Position numbers and translations under genes: made by a program
The notes under the pieces: generated by a model
Seen by the model: the letters and a program-made list of their open reading frames with translations, nothing else
Told to the model about the DNA's origin: nothing
The model's database searches: none
Assembly: GCF_000182925.2 (NCBI RefSeq)
Contig: NC_026502.1
Location: 1,488,001-1,552,000 of the forward strand
DNA: 64,000 bases
Source: Neurospora crassa OR74A
Lineage: Eukaryota; Ascomycota; Sordariomycetes; Sordariales; Sordariaceae
Direction: 5' to 3'
Shown here: positions 20,874 to 32,485 of the stretch, piece after piece
Layout of the letters: each line of letters opens with the position of its first letter
Position numbering within the stretch: position 1 is the stretch's first letter

Positions 20874-22670
20874 TTAAACCACAATACCTCTCTGCGCCCA
20901 TCCATTCTTTCCCTTCCAAGCCCACAACACCAACCCACACGCAACCCAAACACTTGCGGCCATCGCCCAAAACGCGGACGCATAGCACTCACTCCCATAG
21001 CAAAACTGATCCTCCTCCCCGCCTTGCCCGTTAGAGGCCGCCTTCTCCACCCCGGACTGATAAACAGCCGAGTACACCAAGCCCCAAAACGTGGCGCCAA
21101 GAGCAGGGAACATGGCCACTATGCCCCAGTTGGTCGCAAAGTTCTCGACGCCCCAGATCACGGTGATGATGATGGGCGTGAGAGAGAAGACGGCGCCATA
21201 GCCGGCACCGACCAAACCCGAGGCGACCCAGAACCGCTCGCCGTGGTTTTGGATCCAGCCCGAGGCGAGGGTGGCTAGGCCGACGGAGAGGGTGACGGCG
21301 AAGAAGAGCAGGAAGGACACGCGGGAGAGGGAAAAGCGCTTGCGTTCGAGAGTTCCGGACGAGGTAATCTGGACGTGACGGGCCTGCGGGCTGGGTGCGA
21401 GAAGGTCGGTCAGAGAGCCGGTGAGGAGGCGAACAAGGGTGCTGGTGATGCCGACAATAGAGACGTGGGTGGCCGCCGAGGTGGGTTCGCCGACGAATTT
21501 GAGATGGGGTGGGTAGAGCGTCTTGATGACGGTGCCGAGGTTGTTGATGAAGGCCTCGCCGGGGCCGATCATGAGGAAGAAACCGAGGGCGAAGCACCAC
21601 ATTGTGTGGTCGGTTAGGAACCGGCGGGTCTCGGCGTTGAGGACCCATGTTTTCTTGATGCGGGCGTTGTCGTCTTCTTCTTCCGAGTCGGAGTCGTTGT
21701 CGGGCTTGGAGGGGTCGAGAATGCCGGCGCTTTCCATGTCGAGGGGTGATTGCTCGATGGCGCCGTAGCCCGGTCTGTCTGCAGTCCAGCTCCCCTGGAG
21801 GAATGTGCTTCCGTCGAGGTAACCGCTGCGTTCCAGTTCTTCGACAGCTTCGTCGATCAAATCTTCTTCGTCAACGATCTTCAAGCCGAATGTGCCTAGG
21901 CAGCCAACGACGAATAGCAAGACACCCAAGAAGATGAAGAAGTGGAAGACGTCCAAGTCGCCCTTTGTCCCATCCGCAAATCTTTCGTAGAACACTCGGC
22001 TTCCTAGCTGGCTCTGCCACATCCCGCTCAGTCCGAATGCGGCAATAGGCACTGCAAGTGCCAGTCCCCGATGTTTTCCCCTTCCAAAGTTCTTTGCACA
22101 CGTCGCCACAGCGCTCATATACATGGAGCACGTTCCCACGCCGATGAACACAAACGCAGTAATCATGGCCGCATACGCCAACCTTCCGGTATCCTCGCCA
22201 TCAGCACCGTTGCCCAACGCCGCCCCATCTGCCTCCCGCTTATACACCCCTGCAGCCAGCCCATACCCAGCCGCAAAGAACAGCGCCGACACAAACGATA
22301 GCGGTCCCGGCCCCACGCGATCGCACATGTACCCCAGCAAGGGCACCGGCATGTATGTGGCGAACGAAGCGGCGCTCGACAACCCGTTGACCTCGAACTG
22401 GGTGTAGTGTAGACGCTCCTGGAAGATGTGGCCGTACATGCTGAAGATGGTTATGGAGCCGGCGCAGAGGGAGGAGAGCAGGGCCGAGGCGAAGGAGAGA
22501 TTGCGGGCCGAGGCAGCGGCGGCTGGGGAGGTACGCCCATTGCGGTGACGTCGTCGAGACGGGGAGAGGGAACGGATGGAAGAAGCGCATGAGGAAGTCG
22601 AGTCGGATTGGAGGAGGGGGGTCGAGGCAGAGATTTGGTCCGGCCGGGGGGCCGGAGTGGGTGATGCCAT
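20874..22670 (-). CDS. mch1: Mch1-like major facilitator transporter
   Basis: One uninterrupted exon encodes 598 residues from ATG at 22670 (MASPTPAPRPDQ). An in-frame ATG 23 codons upstream is a weaker choice because the Ser-rich N-terminus usual for the family begins at the chosen site. A disordered Ser/Arg-rich N-terminus (to about residue 55) is followed by about six membrane helices. An acidic cytosolic loop (DNDSDSEEEDDNARIKK) then leads into the second helix bundle. The first helices contain SMYGHIFQERLHYTQFEVN, typical of the nodulin-like/Mch1 group of MFS proteins. Yeast Mch1 is a vacuolar-membrane monocarboxylate-transporter-like protein that does not transport simple monocarboxylates, so the substrate is unknown. 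Minus strand, same direction as Ppm2. Confidence 0.87.
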   Translation of the reverse strand: MASPTPAPRPDQISASTPLLQSDSTSSCASSIRSLSPSRRRHRNGRTSPAAAASARNLSFASALLSSLCAGSITIFSMYGHIFQERLHYTQFEVNGLSSAASFATYMPVPLLGYMCDRVGPGPLSFVSALFFAAGYGLAAGVYKREADGAALGNGADGEDTGRLAYAAMITAFVFIGVGTCSMYMSAVATCAKNFGRGKHRGLALAVPIAAFGLSGMWQSQLGSRVFYERFADGTKGDLDVFHFFIFLGVLLFVVGCLGTFGLKIVDEEDLIDEAVEELERSGYLDGSTFLQGSWTADRPGYGAIEQSPLDMESAGILDPSKPDNDSDSEEEDDNARIKKTWVLNAETRRFLTDHTMWCFALGFFLMIGPGEAFINNLGTVIKTLYPPHLKFVGEPTSAATHVSIVGITSTLVRLLTGSLTDLLAPSPQARHVQITSSGTLERKRFSLSRVSFLLFFAVTLSVGLATLASGWIQNHGERFWVASGLVGAGYGAVFSLTPIIITVIWGVENFATNWGIVAMFPALGATFWGLVYSAVYQSGVEKAASNGQGGEEDQFCYGSECYASAFWAMAASVWVACGLVLWAWKGKNGWAQRGIVV

Positions 22671-24259
22671 TTCGGCGAGCTCGATGGTGCTGGCGTTGTT
22701 TGTAAAGTCGTGGAAGAAGGGTCGAAAGGAATGTCTCAAAATCGAGCGAGGTAGAGAGAATGAAGAGGGCCGGGCTGCTTTGGAGAGGCCGCGGTTATTG
22801 GTGATTTAGCGAAAATGCTGCGGTTGCGTTGTCCAAGACTAGAGTAGAAGGTGGGAAGAGAGGCCAAGATAAAGATGTTGTATTGCAAAAGATGAGGGCC
22901 GCGACACAGACCCTGGATGGATAGATACCTATCTCACCGTCTCGAAAGGAAGAACAATAGGATGAGGCGAAGATGGGAGAGACGAGATGACACGCAAGTC
23001 CCCAACGGTGAACCAATGCTCTCCAACCGATAACAACGACTTGCAACGATGACGGAGGCTTGACTCAATTGGTGTTCAGGTGACTGCAATCACTAATCGG
23101 TCCACCAAATCAGGGCGCGAATGCAGGGCTAAATTCCCGCTAACAGAGAGTGGGCCACGGCGTGCCTGGCGGAAAGTGGGTCTGAGCTTCGAATGGAATG
23201 CGGAGAGATGCACATGTCACTGGATCGGTTTGTCACCGCCTCCAACCCTTACCCTCGCCCCTCCGCTTTCGACACAGAATGGGGAGTTAATTGATCACTT
23301 TCCTCGCAACGGGAGAAAAGGTCGAGTACAATCAACTCTCCATTTAGATTGGGTTCGCTGTTCTTTGACCTACCGGGCCTGTGTTGATTCTTATCGGCGT
23401 AAATTGCCAAAAGTTTGTATCCAAATGACATAGCCACCAATGTGTGCCGCCTCTGCTTGTCGGCGGGAGGTTGTCAGCACTTGTACACTCTCTTTCAACT
23501 GAAGTCAGATGGTCTTCAGCTTCGGTAAATTCTATCGACTATGAAAGAGTTGGTGATCCCCAAGGTCATGCTAGATTCTCAGCATCATTTTGCAATCTCT
23601 TCTTGACCGTTTTTCCAGTCTATGTCGTTGTTTAGGCATTAAGACGTTCCCATGCAAATAACTAGGATGTTTCTTACTCAACATACAGAAACTAATGCTT
23701 CTCTGCCGGTGGTGATTATTGGCAAAAGGCTTGAAACTGGAAGTGCTGTCGCCAAATTCCTGCTGCCAGATACCCAAGGTACGTATCGCAACCATAACTC
23801 CCTTCATAATCTCTGCCCAATTTCTGACATGAGTAGGTAATAATCCACTTCATCCAAGTTCTCAAAGCAGCTTGCGCTAAGCTTTTTCCTACTGCGCCGC
23901 CTAAAATCTCCCTGCCCAGCTATGTGGGCGCCACAAGTACGACAGACAGCCCCAAGCAGTTATCATCGGTCGAGCCCATTTCGTCGAAGAGGTTGAAGAG
24001 ATGCGAGCAAGCTGTGCCACGCTTCGCTTCTTCTTTTTATCTGGAAAGTAGGAGGTGAGCAGACGCAGCTGAATACAGTACCCCCAGGTGAGGAATCAAG
24101 CCAGTAACCCTAACCCTCAGGGCCTCACGCTGTTGCCTACCTCGATGGATGCTTTTATTTATTCTTTTTTTTTTTTTCTTTTTTTTTCGAACTGGCACGC
24201 TTTGCATTTATACCGGTGCCACCTTCTGCCCGCCAACATAACATCAACCACCCTCAATC
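22671..24259. other. Divergent intergenic region (Mch1 / F-box gene)
   Basis: The two flanking genes diverge from here, so it probably contains both promoters. A T-rich tract at about 24160-24190 lies 70-100 bp before the F-box start codon. No gene is recognised inside. Confidence 0.5.
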
Positions 24260-26445
24260 ATGAGGGGAGTCAAACGCACTCGAACCAACAACGGCGATTC
24301 TGATATTGTCTCGACCACATCCGAAGCCATGCAGAATGCACTCGCCGAACAGTTCGAAGCTCTCGGGTCAGACGTGGGGTTGCGGCTAGCAAACCTGCGA
24401 ACTCTCTTCTCATCTCTCACGCCCCAGGAAACGCAGTTCATGAGACTACATCTCCAAAGTCTGCCCCCGCCAGCAGACATTATCGCTCGTTTTCCAACCG
24501 ATATTCTCGTTGAGATCTCCCCATACTTCTCCACTTTGGACATCGTCAATATCCTAAACGTGTCCAAGGCGTGGAGGAAGTCGTGGGCTCAACGCGATGT
24601 CGTGAGGGCTCTGGCCAAGCACCACATGCCCAACTTTCTCCCGTTCTACGCTCACCGAAACAGGTTACAATCTCCGGAAGCTTGCACAGACCAAGACTTG
24701 TTCAACTCCTTCTACCAAGCTGCTCGCAAGTTTAGTATCAGACAGCAGGGTTTGTTCCAGTCCATGATCTGCAACCCTGGCCCGTGGCTTCACTTTGTCA
24801 CTCGTGACAGGTTCTTCACTTTGGAGCCTACCGATAGCATAAGAGATTGGGATGATGTCATTCCAGACCAGGATATTGATGATGTATATCCTGATCGTGT
24901 CCACGATGAGAAAGCACAATTGCCCGACCAGTGGAGAAATTTCCGATTCTGTAATGGAAAATTGGCCTGGCAGGTTGATAGTGACGATAAAAACCTCGCA
25001 TCTCTTACCTTTGTGGATGACTTACGAAGCCAGCGACGCAAAGTATACAAAGTACCCGTTCCTGTGGTTCTCCATGGCTGCGTCGCTTATCTGCGGGATT
25101 TGGGCAGTGAGCTGGTCGTGGTACAAGTACAGAGGACCTGGTTTGTCCCCGCGTCCCAATATCGCTCTCCATATTTTACATACTAAAGCCTTGTGTTAGC
25201 TACGCATGGAACCTCGAGACAGGCGAACGTGATTCTGTGACGCTTCCATCTGCCGAGATCCAGACGGTCAAAATCGAGGGAAAACGCGTATACATCTTGA
25301 ACCCCGACGCCAAGGTGTATGTCTGGACATTCAAACAAGGTGTGCGAGAAGTCGACACAAGTGAGGCAAGGAAATATGCCGGCCCAGTCGCCTTCTATTG
25401 GGGCTGCATCAATGACGCGGACAGGCTAGGCATATTCGATCTGATTCCTCACCCGCTGCTCGACGATACGTTCTATCTTCTTGCTCTTCAAGATGATCCT
25501 CTTCAAGAAAAACCCGAGCGTGCGCTGGTGGTTCTCGAGTACAACCACAGTGGTACTCTGCACTTACATACCACAGCCCTTCCTCAGGTTCGGTCTTTTA
25601 CTCGGACCTGGGGTACAGGTGATTTCAACTTTGGTTTCAATGACGATGATGATGTTGAGCTAAATCTAACAGGAGGATACGAAGACATTTTCGTACCCAT
25701 CACGGAGAAAGTCGATGCGTATGGCAACTACGCCGTATGCCAATTTCACCTCGAAGGATGGGCTGACAAGCCTGACTACATTCATCGAGGGGTCTACGAT
25801 GATGATGATCTCATCAGCCACGAGAATGAGGACGAGGATGGGGATGAATATCGGCCTGTGAACGTAACCCTTGGGTTTACGGTCTTTTTCAACGCTTTGA
25901 CAGCCTCGGTCTCAACCTCCCCCTTCATGTCTGCCACAGGTGTGGGGCTTCCTTCAACCGTACGCTGGGGCGGTCAGCAAATCGACCTCGTCTTTGCGCC
26001 TACCAAGAGAAAGGATGTGCTCTTCGCCATGTTGTTGATATCGGAGTCGGACGGCCAAAAGCGTCTCGAGTCAATGGATGATCTTCCAGTCCATTGCCCG
26101 TCGACTCTCGAGGCTGTCGAGCCTATCCCCGTCACTCACCGTTTGACAAAACGCCTCGATCAAACACCTGCAAAGGCGGGAAAGATGATGCATGGTCACA
26201 GATGCTCCAATGTTGCTTCACGATTTCTGACTGAAAGCCTCGAATTCATTCCATCTCTTCAGCCGCTCTACGGCCTTGACATCACCTTCGAATACGAACA
26301 ACTCATAGGTAAGGCCGCGCATTGCGAAGATGACAACCCATTCTGTCTGGCGGCAGACGAGGACTTCTTTGTCTGTATGGGTCCAAAGGGCTACGTCGCG
26401 TGGAGCTTTTGCCACGATATGAAAGACCTACAGGTTAAGGCTTAG
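24260..26445 (+). CDS. F-box protein, function unknown
   Basis: Two exons, 24260-25140 and 25200-26445, give 708 residues. The 59-nt intron has a GTTTGT donor, a TACTAAAG branch-like site and a TTAG acceptor. This is the only arrangement I found that keeps both halves in frame. The start is MRGVKRTRTN with a favourable CAATCATG context. Residues about 78-115 carry the F-box: RFPTDILVEISPYFSTLDI and NILNVSKAWR. The remainder has spaced Trp and aromatic-rich strands (YAWNLETGER, VYVWTFKQG) resembling the degenerate beta-propeller of many fungal F-box proteins, plus acidic stretches such as YDDDDLISHENEDEDGDE. F-box proteins bind Skp1 and present targets to an SCF ubiquitin ligase. The target is unknown. 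It converges with the MFS gene at 26710, 264 bp away. Confidence 0.8.
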
Positions 26446-26709
26446 ATGATCACCTGCCTGTAGGGTACACGCGCTTGAGCCGCATGTCAATCCAGCTCTC
26501 ATGGTACACGACCCTGGCAATATCTTTAGACCGACTTTTGGGGGTTACTGTGGATGGGACAGGTCAATTGGCACCCAGGATTGCAAATTCGCGAGAAATG
26601 AAACAATAACAAAGGAACTAGCTGGCCGTTGCCATGTCCCTGTTCGGACACAAACAAGGCCTTTCGATCAATACACTCCCTCGACGATGCAATTGTGCAA
26701 TCGAAGCGT

Positions 26710-28356
26710 TCAGACCCGATTCACGCCAGCTGCACTCTCGGTATGAACAAATGACGAACAACTATTGGGACTTCCAGCTTTCCCTTTCAACCATCTGAAC
26801 CCCTTCCGTACCTCATCCCCCACCTTCTCTCTGTTTTCCCTCGCCCGTTCCAGACCTCCGGGCTTCAGACCACCAGGAAGTAACCACCACATCAGCAAGA
26901 TAAACACCAGAATGGCCAACACAATAGGCTGCAAGACTGCCACGCCCTTCTTCTGGGCAATGGCGCCCACCGCAAACGGGAAGATGGCCGCACCACCACC
27001 GCCAAAGGCCGCGGCAAACCCAATTGCCGACACATGATACCCAGGCGGCAGTAGCTTCGTAGCCGCCACGATAGCCGCGGGGAACAGCGGGCCGAGGAAG
27101 AAACCCAGGAACGACACAAAGATGGCCGAGGCAACAAAGCTCGGCACCAACCAATACAGCAGTTGCAGCGCAATACACAGCAGGAGATACACCGAGATGG
27201 CGACCTTCTCCCCGATGCGGCCCGTGATGAAACCCAACACCACTCGTCCCACCGTCAATCCCAGCCAGAAGAAAGTGACAGTCAACCCAGCATTGAAGGG
27301 TTCCGCATGCCGCACCTTGAGCATGAAAGTCACAATCCACCCGCCAAGGGAGACCTCAGCGCCGACGTATCCCAGCAAAAACATGGCGACGATCCAAGGG
27401 ATAGGATCACGCATGACGGTGCGAGTGGTCGTCCGTTTGTTAGTGCCCCCTTCGTTTTCACCACCAGCACCAGCAACATCCTCCGACTCGGACTCCGACT
27501 CGGCAATCCCCGCCCGATACACTTCCTTGGTTGCCGTCCAAAACGCGGCCGTCATCGCCACCAGCTCCGAACCATTCAACCCCACAATCACATAATAAAA
27601 CGTGTACCACTCCAACCCGCCCTTGGTCACCATGCTCGTGGCAATCAACGGTCCGATGGTCGCTCCCAGCCCATAACACCCGTGAATAATCCCCAACAAC
27701 TCGTTAGCGTTTCTCATATTTCCGACCCAAGCATTCCACGCCGAGTCCTCAATACCGTTGCCGAACCCGGTGAACAACATGACCACCGGCAACGCAGGAT
27801 AAGGGAGGTGACATGCCATGGGTATGAATCCGATCAGCCTGCAAACGGGGCCCAAGATGGCGACGCCGCGCTGACCAAAGTGATGGTGGATGAGGTTGTT
27901 GAATAAGGCCGCCAATAGGTAGCCGATAAAGGGAGATAGAAAGACCAGGGACACGATGGTGTAGGAGATGGAGTAGTAGGTTTCCAGGTAGGGGATCAGA
28001 GCACCGATGGCGCCGTCGGACATGCCCATGAGGATAAACGAGTAGCAGATGAGGAGAAAGCGGAAGATGGAGGTGCGGGAGGCGTTCCAGGTCGTTTTCT
28101 TTTGGTCGTGGTCGGGTTGTTGGGGGCTGTTGGGGTTGGGCTGCTCGAGCTCGGGTTCCGATTCTTGCTCTGGAAATGGATGGGCTGTGGTGGTTTTGGA
28201 TTTGGGTTCTCCATCGATGGGAATGGCGACGGATTTCTCGGGGTCGGGGTCGTGGTTGGTGTTATTCAATTTTGTTGGGGCTGGTTGGACGTTGTGGATT
28301 TGGTGATGGTCCATCTTCTCCGGGTCGGAGGGTGGAGGGGAGGTTGTTGAGGCCAT
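26710..28356 (-). CDS. Major facilitator superfamily transporter (fucose-permease-like)
   Basis: A single exon encodes 548 residues from ATG at 28356 (MASTTSPPPSDPEK). About 95 disordered N-terminal residues precede twelve predicted membrane helices, in two sets of six separated by an acidic loop (IAESESESEDVAG). The first helix reads SFILMGMSDGAIGALIPYL. Helix 4-5 contains FGNGIEDSAWNAWVGNM, a pattern of the fungal branch related to FHS/fucose permeases. The C-terminal half has LGPLFPAAIVAATKLLP. The substrate cannot be told from sequence; a sugar or small polar solute is the family expectation. A TATATAA element on the same strand lies about 65 bp before the start. It converges with the F-box gene. 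Confidence 0.85.
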   Translation of the reverse strand: MASTTSPPPSDPEKMDHHQIHNVQPAPTKLNNTNHDPDPEKSVAIPIDGEPKSKTTTAHPFPEQESEPELEQPNPNSPQQPDHDQKKTTWNASRTSIFRFLLICYSFILMGMSDGAIGALIPYLETYYSISYTIVSLVFLSPFIGYLLAALFNNLIHHHFGQRGVAILGPVCRLIGFIPMACHLPYPALPVVMLFTGFGNGIEDSAWNAWVGNMRNANELLGIIHGCYGLGATIGPLIATSMVTKGGLEWYTFYYVIVGLNGSELVAMTAAFWTATKEVYRAGIAESESESEDVAGAGGENEGGTNKRTTTRTVMRDPIPWIVAMFLLGYVGAEVSLGGWIVTFMLKVRHAEPFNAGLTVTFFWLGLTVGRVVLGFITGRIGEKVAISVYLLLCIALQLLYWLVPSFVASAIFVSFLGFFLGPLFPAAIVAATKLLPPGYHVSAIGFAAAFGGGGAAIFPFAVGAIAQKKGVAVLQPIVLAILVFILLMWWLLPGGLKPGGLERARENREKVGDEVRKGFRWLKGKAGSPNSCSSFVHTESAAGVNRV

Positions 28357-28420
28357 TGTGGCCTTGGGGTTGATTGACGTGGTAGTCCAACTGGTTCTTC
28401 TGGGGTCGAAGGGCAGATGA

Positions 28421-28427
28421 TTATATA
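28421..28427 (-). promoter_or_regulatory. TATA-like element of the MFS gene
   Basis: TATATAA on the minus strand, 65-71 bp upstream of the ATG at 28356. Position and sequence fit a TATA box, which is relatively rare in filamentous fungi. No expression evidence. Confidence 0.4.
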
Positions 28428-31400
28428 GACCGGTGATGAAGTCAAACAGAAAAAGAGTGCTGAATCCAGAACTGCCCTTGATCGAGTAGCTTCAAGGCCA
28501 CGGCGAGTCGAAGCTTTTATATTTTAATCTTTTTCAAGAGATGCCATGCCTCATGATGTTGCCAGTCATGACCAGAAGTCAACCCTACCACAAGCGACCT
28601 ATCTTGCCTCCTCCTCCCCCTTTTCTTATTCCTCCTTCCGCGGAACCAGATTGATCACGGCCCGGAATCACTACCGCGGGACTGGGCGGTATGTATGTAA
28701 GTCAGACGGGGCGGTCGGGGTGACGCTTGTCTGTGATGCGGATGCGGGGGGTTACTCTGGCGCGGAGCCACGATGATGATTGAACTTGGAGCAAGCTATA
28801 TCACATTGCATGAAGCCGTGGAAAAACACATTGCCAGGGAAAGAAAATGTGGGTAGTTGTCGTCAAGCTGGGAAGGAGAATCCTAGCAACGGTCAACAAT
28901 CAACCGAAGATCAAGCGGCCAAAAGGGGTGCCGTCGATAGCGGCGACGTTGGAGCGGTTGGGATGGATTAACCAACCAACCAAAAAGGAATTGCAAGTCT
29001 AAACTCAAAAAGAAGGGGAAAATGCTACGTAATGAGATAGCTTTTCTTGACGTTCCAGGCCGCCGGCAGATACAATGTAGTGCAGTTTGTCACTTCTCAC
29101 CTGGTCTTGACTATCTCGTCCTACTTCAGACCTTCGGGTGCATCGCATTGTCCAATCTATCGAAATTCGATGTGATGGAGAGGGTCGAGGACGGGAACAC
29201 ACACTGAACTTAAGCGTCAACCATCCACTTGTCACTACAAGCACTCCAAAATTTCAAAGCTCCTGTCGGAAAGAGCAGCTTCCTGGACCCCTAAAAACCG
29301 CAAAACAAATTCAAGCTTTTCAGGATCCAAGCAAAATCGACAACGTTTTCTGCAGCAGCAAGTCTGAAAAAAGAAAAAGCGGAAGTTGGGGAGGAAGGAA
29401 TGTGTACCCCACACACCACCCCGCGGTCCAGGTCTTGGCGACACAACGGGGAGTGCCTCGTTCCCCTCCCGAACCCGAAGTTGAGCCGTTACGGCCCGTG
29501 TAGCCCGTTGGAATGCCGCTGCTGTGTAGGTAAGTATCGTCCGCCGCTTTTTGTTTGACACCCACTCTCGCCTTTTCTTTGCTCGAGACTGGTGGGACCT
29601 TTCATCCTCATCAGCGTCACAAAGAAAAAGGTCATTCACACCTTTGTAGCAAGCTTCTCCATATTCCATTCCGCACATCTCCGCCCTCGCAGGCGGAGTT
29701 CGTACGGATGACGACGTATGCGCCGCCGGATGGGGAATTGTTCATTCGTCGAAGGACTCCATGGGGAGTGTGGTTTTGCCGAAGTTTTAGCGAAGGCGAG
29801 CTGGCGAGAAAGTTCGGTCGGTTGGTGACGCCTCTCTCGTGGTTGTCGTCAATTCGGGGCGAATGGTGAGGTTCATTTCGTGATCGTTGACCCGCGGACT
29901 TGTTAGCACCTGCGCTTTGTGGGAACTTCTTCGGTCAATTTCCAATCCTTCGTTCCGGAGGAGGGGACACCTTCCAAAATTGCACGCTGAGGATTGCGAC
30001 AAAAGGAACTCGTGCCCAATCGACGTCTTCGATTTCATTGCATCCCTAGAGGCAGTGAGTGTTTTTTTTCCTCGTTCAAATTTCAACCATTCAATCCTAC
30101 AATCCAAGCAATCATTATCGCTGCTCGTTGAATCGAGGTGTTGAGGTTACCGAGATGGTCAGGTCATGCCTGCCAACCGTCCTCAGATCCACGGGTACTT
30201 GAACAGAGCACACAAACTCCAGTTCGGGGGGTCAATGTTCCCTTCCATTCCACCGTCATACGCAATCGCATTCCATACCCAACCCGGCATCCAGAAATAT
30301 GTCGCTCGTATCAAGGGATATCCTTCTCGAATTTCTATTTCCATCGCACACGGGTGCTGTAGTGTACATCATCGGATCTTTCTCTTGTCAGACTCGTCAC
30401 TGATTGACGGTCGTGCGACCCAGCGGTCAAAAAGCGACACATCGATCGTATCGCGATCCCTTCCTCCAGAGGATAGAGGGTTCAGGGCGAATGTACCTCT
30501 AGCCACACTCACTCAGCTCAGCCCAGCGATCCTGTCACTGCCCCTTGCAAGTGACTCAGGTGGCCTCGGTGGCGTGGATGGCTGACTATCGCAATCTTCT
30601 ATTTGCTTTTCCCTCACAACAGTGGCATTCAATGACAAAGTACGCGTGTTGCTTCTGCTCGTATTGCTGCTGCAGCTTCAATGTGGTGATCATCCACGAT
30701 CCGGATAACATCATCCCGTCGAACCACTGACAGGCCAGTTGCCATCTACCACAGTAATCCAAACCCTCCACGCCCATACAACGTTGACGGGACCGGATCA
30801 CCATCATGGCACTGCAGATCCAATATGGCTGCTGACCTGCAGCTAGAATACTATAATGTATTCTGCCGCCATTCAGACAGACACCTTTGAAGGAGTGTCG
30901 TTGTGAACAAAACTTGGTGATATGGTGGATCAAAGACAACTACAGGTACACCTAGCTGTGCCTCGATTATACAGGGTCCACCAAGATGCACAAGATGTCT
31001 TGACAGCCTCAAGATCCGTCACAAGTCACAAGCTGTGTCTTGCAAAGGCATTTCTTCCCAGGCCACGCAATGTTGCAACCTCGGTTCTGGAACTATCCCT
31101 CGAGTCTCCTATTCTCTTGCGTCAAATCTCAGAGCAAAGACGTCAAAAAATGCAATGGCAACAAACCGTTTCAAAACTCGAAACAGTCCGTCGAATCAAG
31201 CCACGCAAGGCCAGGCGGACAGGGGGTCGCTGGGGTTCTTAACGTTGCCCTTTGTGAGAGCAGTTAGCCGAGGGCATCGTCGCATCTCCCTTAGCATCCT
31301 CTTTGTCCAATCATCTTTCATGGCTGTGGTTGCTTGCAATCGGAGGAGGGCCACTGGGGATCGCCTGCGCATCCTTGTTGAAGCATCCCACACCCCCCAG

Positions 31401-32033
31401 TTAACCTAGAATCTTCCCCAATCGAACGACTGGACACACGCGGCCTGCATTGAGCTGGCTGAAATGCAACCACTTGAGACCATTGAAGTGAAGGGGCTTC
31501 GCATTGTCCGCTGCCCTCACACCCCCCTGCCCTCTCTTATGCGGCTGGCTGCATTACGCCGGTTCCCTTCCACACACACACCACTCCCACCACGGGGTTC
31601 CCTTCCGCTCCAGCCCACCCATCCAGCATCCAGTCGAAGTTTCTTTTTTTGTCAATCTGGACGCCGGAGAAACATTGGACGCCATGGCGTTTGGATTCCC
31701 GAGATTAGACTGTATGCGGCCTCCTTGATACGGGGATCGACCCTTGTAATCATCTGAGTGAGCATGTGCGGTCCAGACAGAGTCCAGAACGGTTACAGAT
31801 GACTGGGCAAACCTTTTTGGCGTTGCTTCCTTCGTTCGTATTAAAAGACGGGCTGCGTGCCGCTTGAAGGTGAAGTTCTGTTTTTTTCTCTCCTTCTTGG
31901 ATATCTCGCTTCTTTTTTTTTTTGGTCTTACCAACACACACTCGTTCAAACCACACGATTTCGATTCGGTAATCACATAACGATTTCACACGTCTCGTTC
32001 AACTACCAGACAAACATATAATCGCAACATCAA
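28428..32033. other. Long intergenic region, no convincing gene
   Basis: Several frames of 60-150 codons occur on both strands (for example 29235-29678 minus and 30166-30585 plus). None shows a domain, signal peptide or splice pattern I can defend. A pyrimidine-rich stretch at about 31880-31925 leads into the promoter of the small wall-protein gene. Confidence 0.5.
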
Positions 32034-32040
32034 TATATAA
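32034..32040 (+). promoter_or_regulatory. TATA-like element of the small GPI-type protein gene
   Basis: TATATAA lies about 77-83 bp before the ATG at 32117. The interval is CA- and A-rich and lacks G, like the leader of a highly transcribed fungal gene. Confidence 0.5.
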
Positions 32041-32116
32041 AGCCGAAAACAACAGTCAGCCAGGCTACTCAACACAAAACAAAACAACACACGAACAACC
32101 CAAACAAACAGCAAAA

Positions 32117-32485
32117 ATGCAGTTCAAGACCCTCATCGTCTCCACCCTCGCCGGCCTCGCCGCTGCCCAAAACACCGTCCCTCTATCTACCGCCCCCGTC
32201 GGTCTCTCCACCGGTGTCGTTCCTCTGCCCACCGGCACTGGAGGCGTGATCTCCACCAAGCCCGGCGGCATCTACTCCAACAGCACCTTTATCAGCAAGC
32301 CCGCGGCGAGCACTGAGGAGACCACTGCTACCGTCACCTCCAAGGTTGGTGCTGGTGCTTCGTCCACTGGCGCTGCTCCTTCGGCTAGCACATCTGGTAA
32401 CACCAATGGGGCCAACCTGGATCGCAAGAGCGAGTTTGGCATGGTGGTCATTGGGTTGGTTGTTGCTGCTGGGTTTGCCATTTAA
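32117..32485 (+). CDS. Small secreted Ser/Thr-rich protein, probably GPI-anchored
   Basis: 122 residues, no intron. The N-terminus MQFKTLIVSTLAGLAAAQ is a clear signal peptide with cleavage likely after AAA or AAQ. The mature part is rich in Thr, Ser, Gly, Ala and Pro, with likely O-glycosylation sites and one NST sequon. The C-terminus has a small-residue region (SGNTNGANLD) followed by a short spacer and a hydrophobic tail (FGMVVIGLVVAAGFAI) ending at the stop, the layout of a GPI-attachment signal. Such proteins end up at the plasma membrane or cell wall. No enzymatic domain is present. A TATA-like element and a G-poor leader suggest strong expression. Confidence 0.8.
   Translation: MQFKTLIVSTLAGLAAAQNTVPLSTAPVGLSTGVVPLPTGTGGVISTKPGGIYSNSTFISKPAASTEETTATVTSKVGAGASSTGAAPSASTSGNTNGANLDRKSEFGMVVIGLVVAAGFAI

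Noticed and set aside
29235-30585. Frames of about 140 codons on both strands between the MFS and wall-protein genes
   Set aside because: No conserved motif, poor codon preference and no supporting splice sites.
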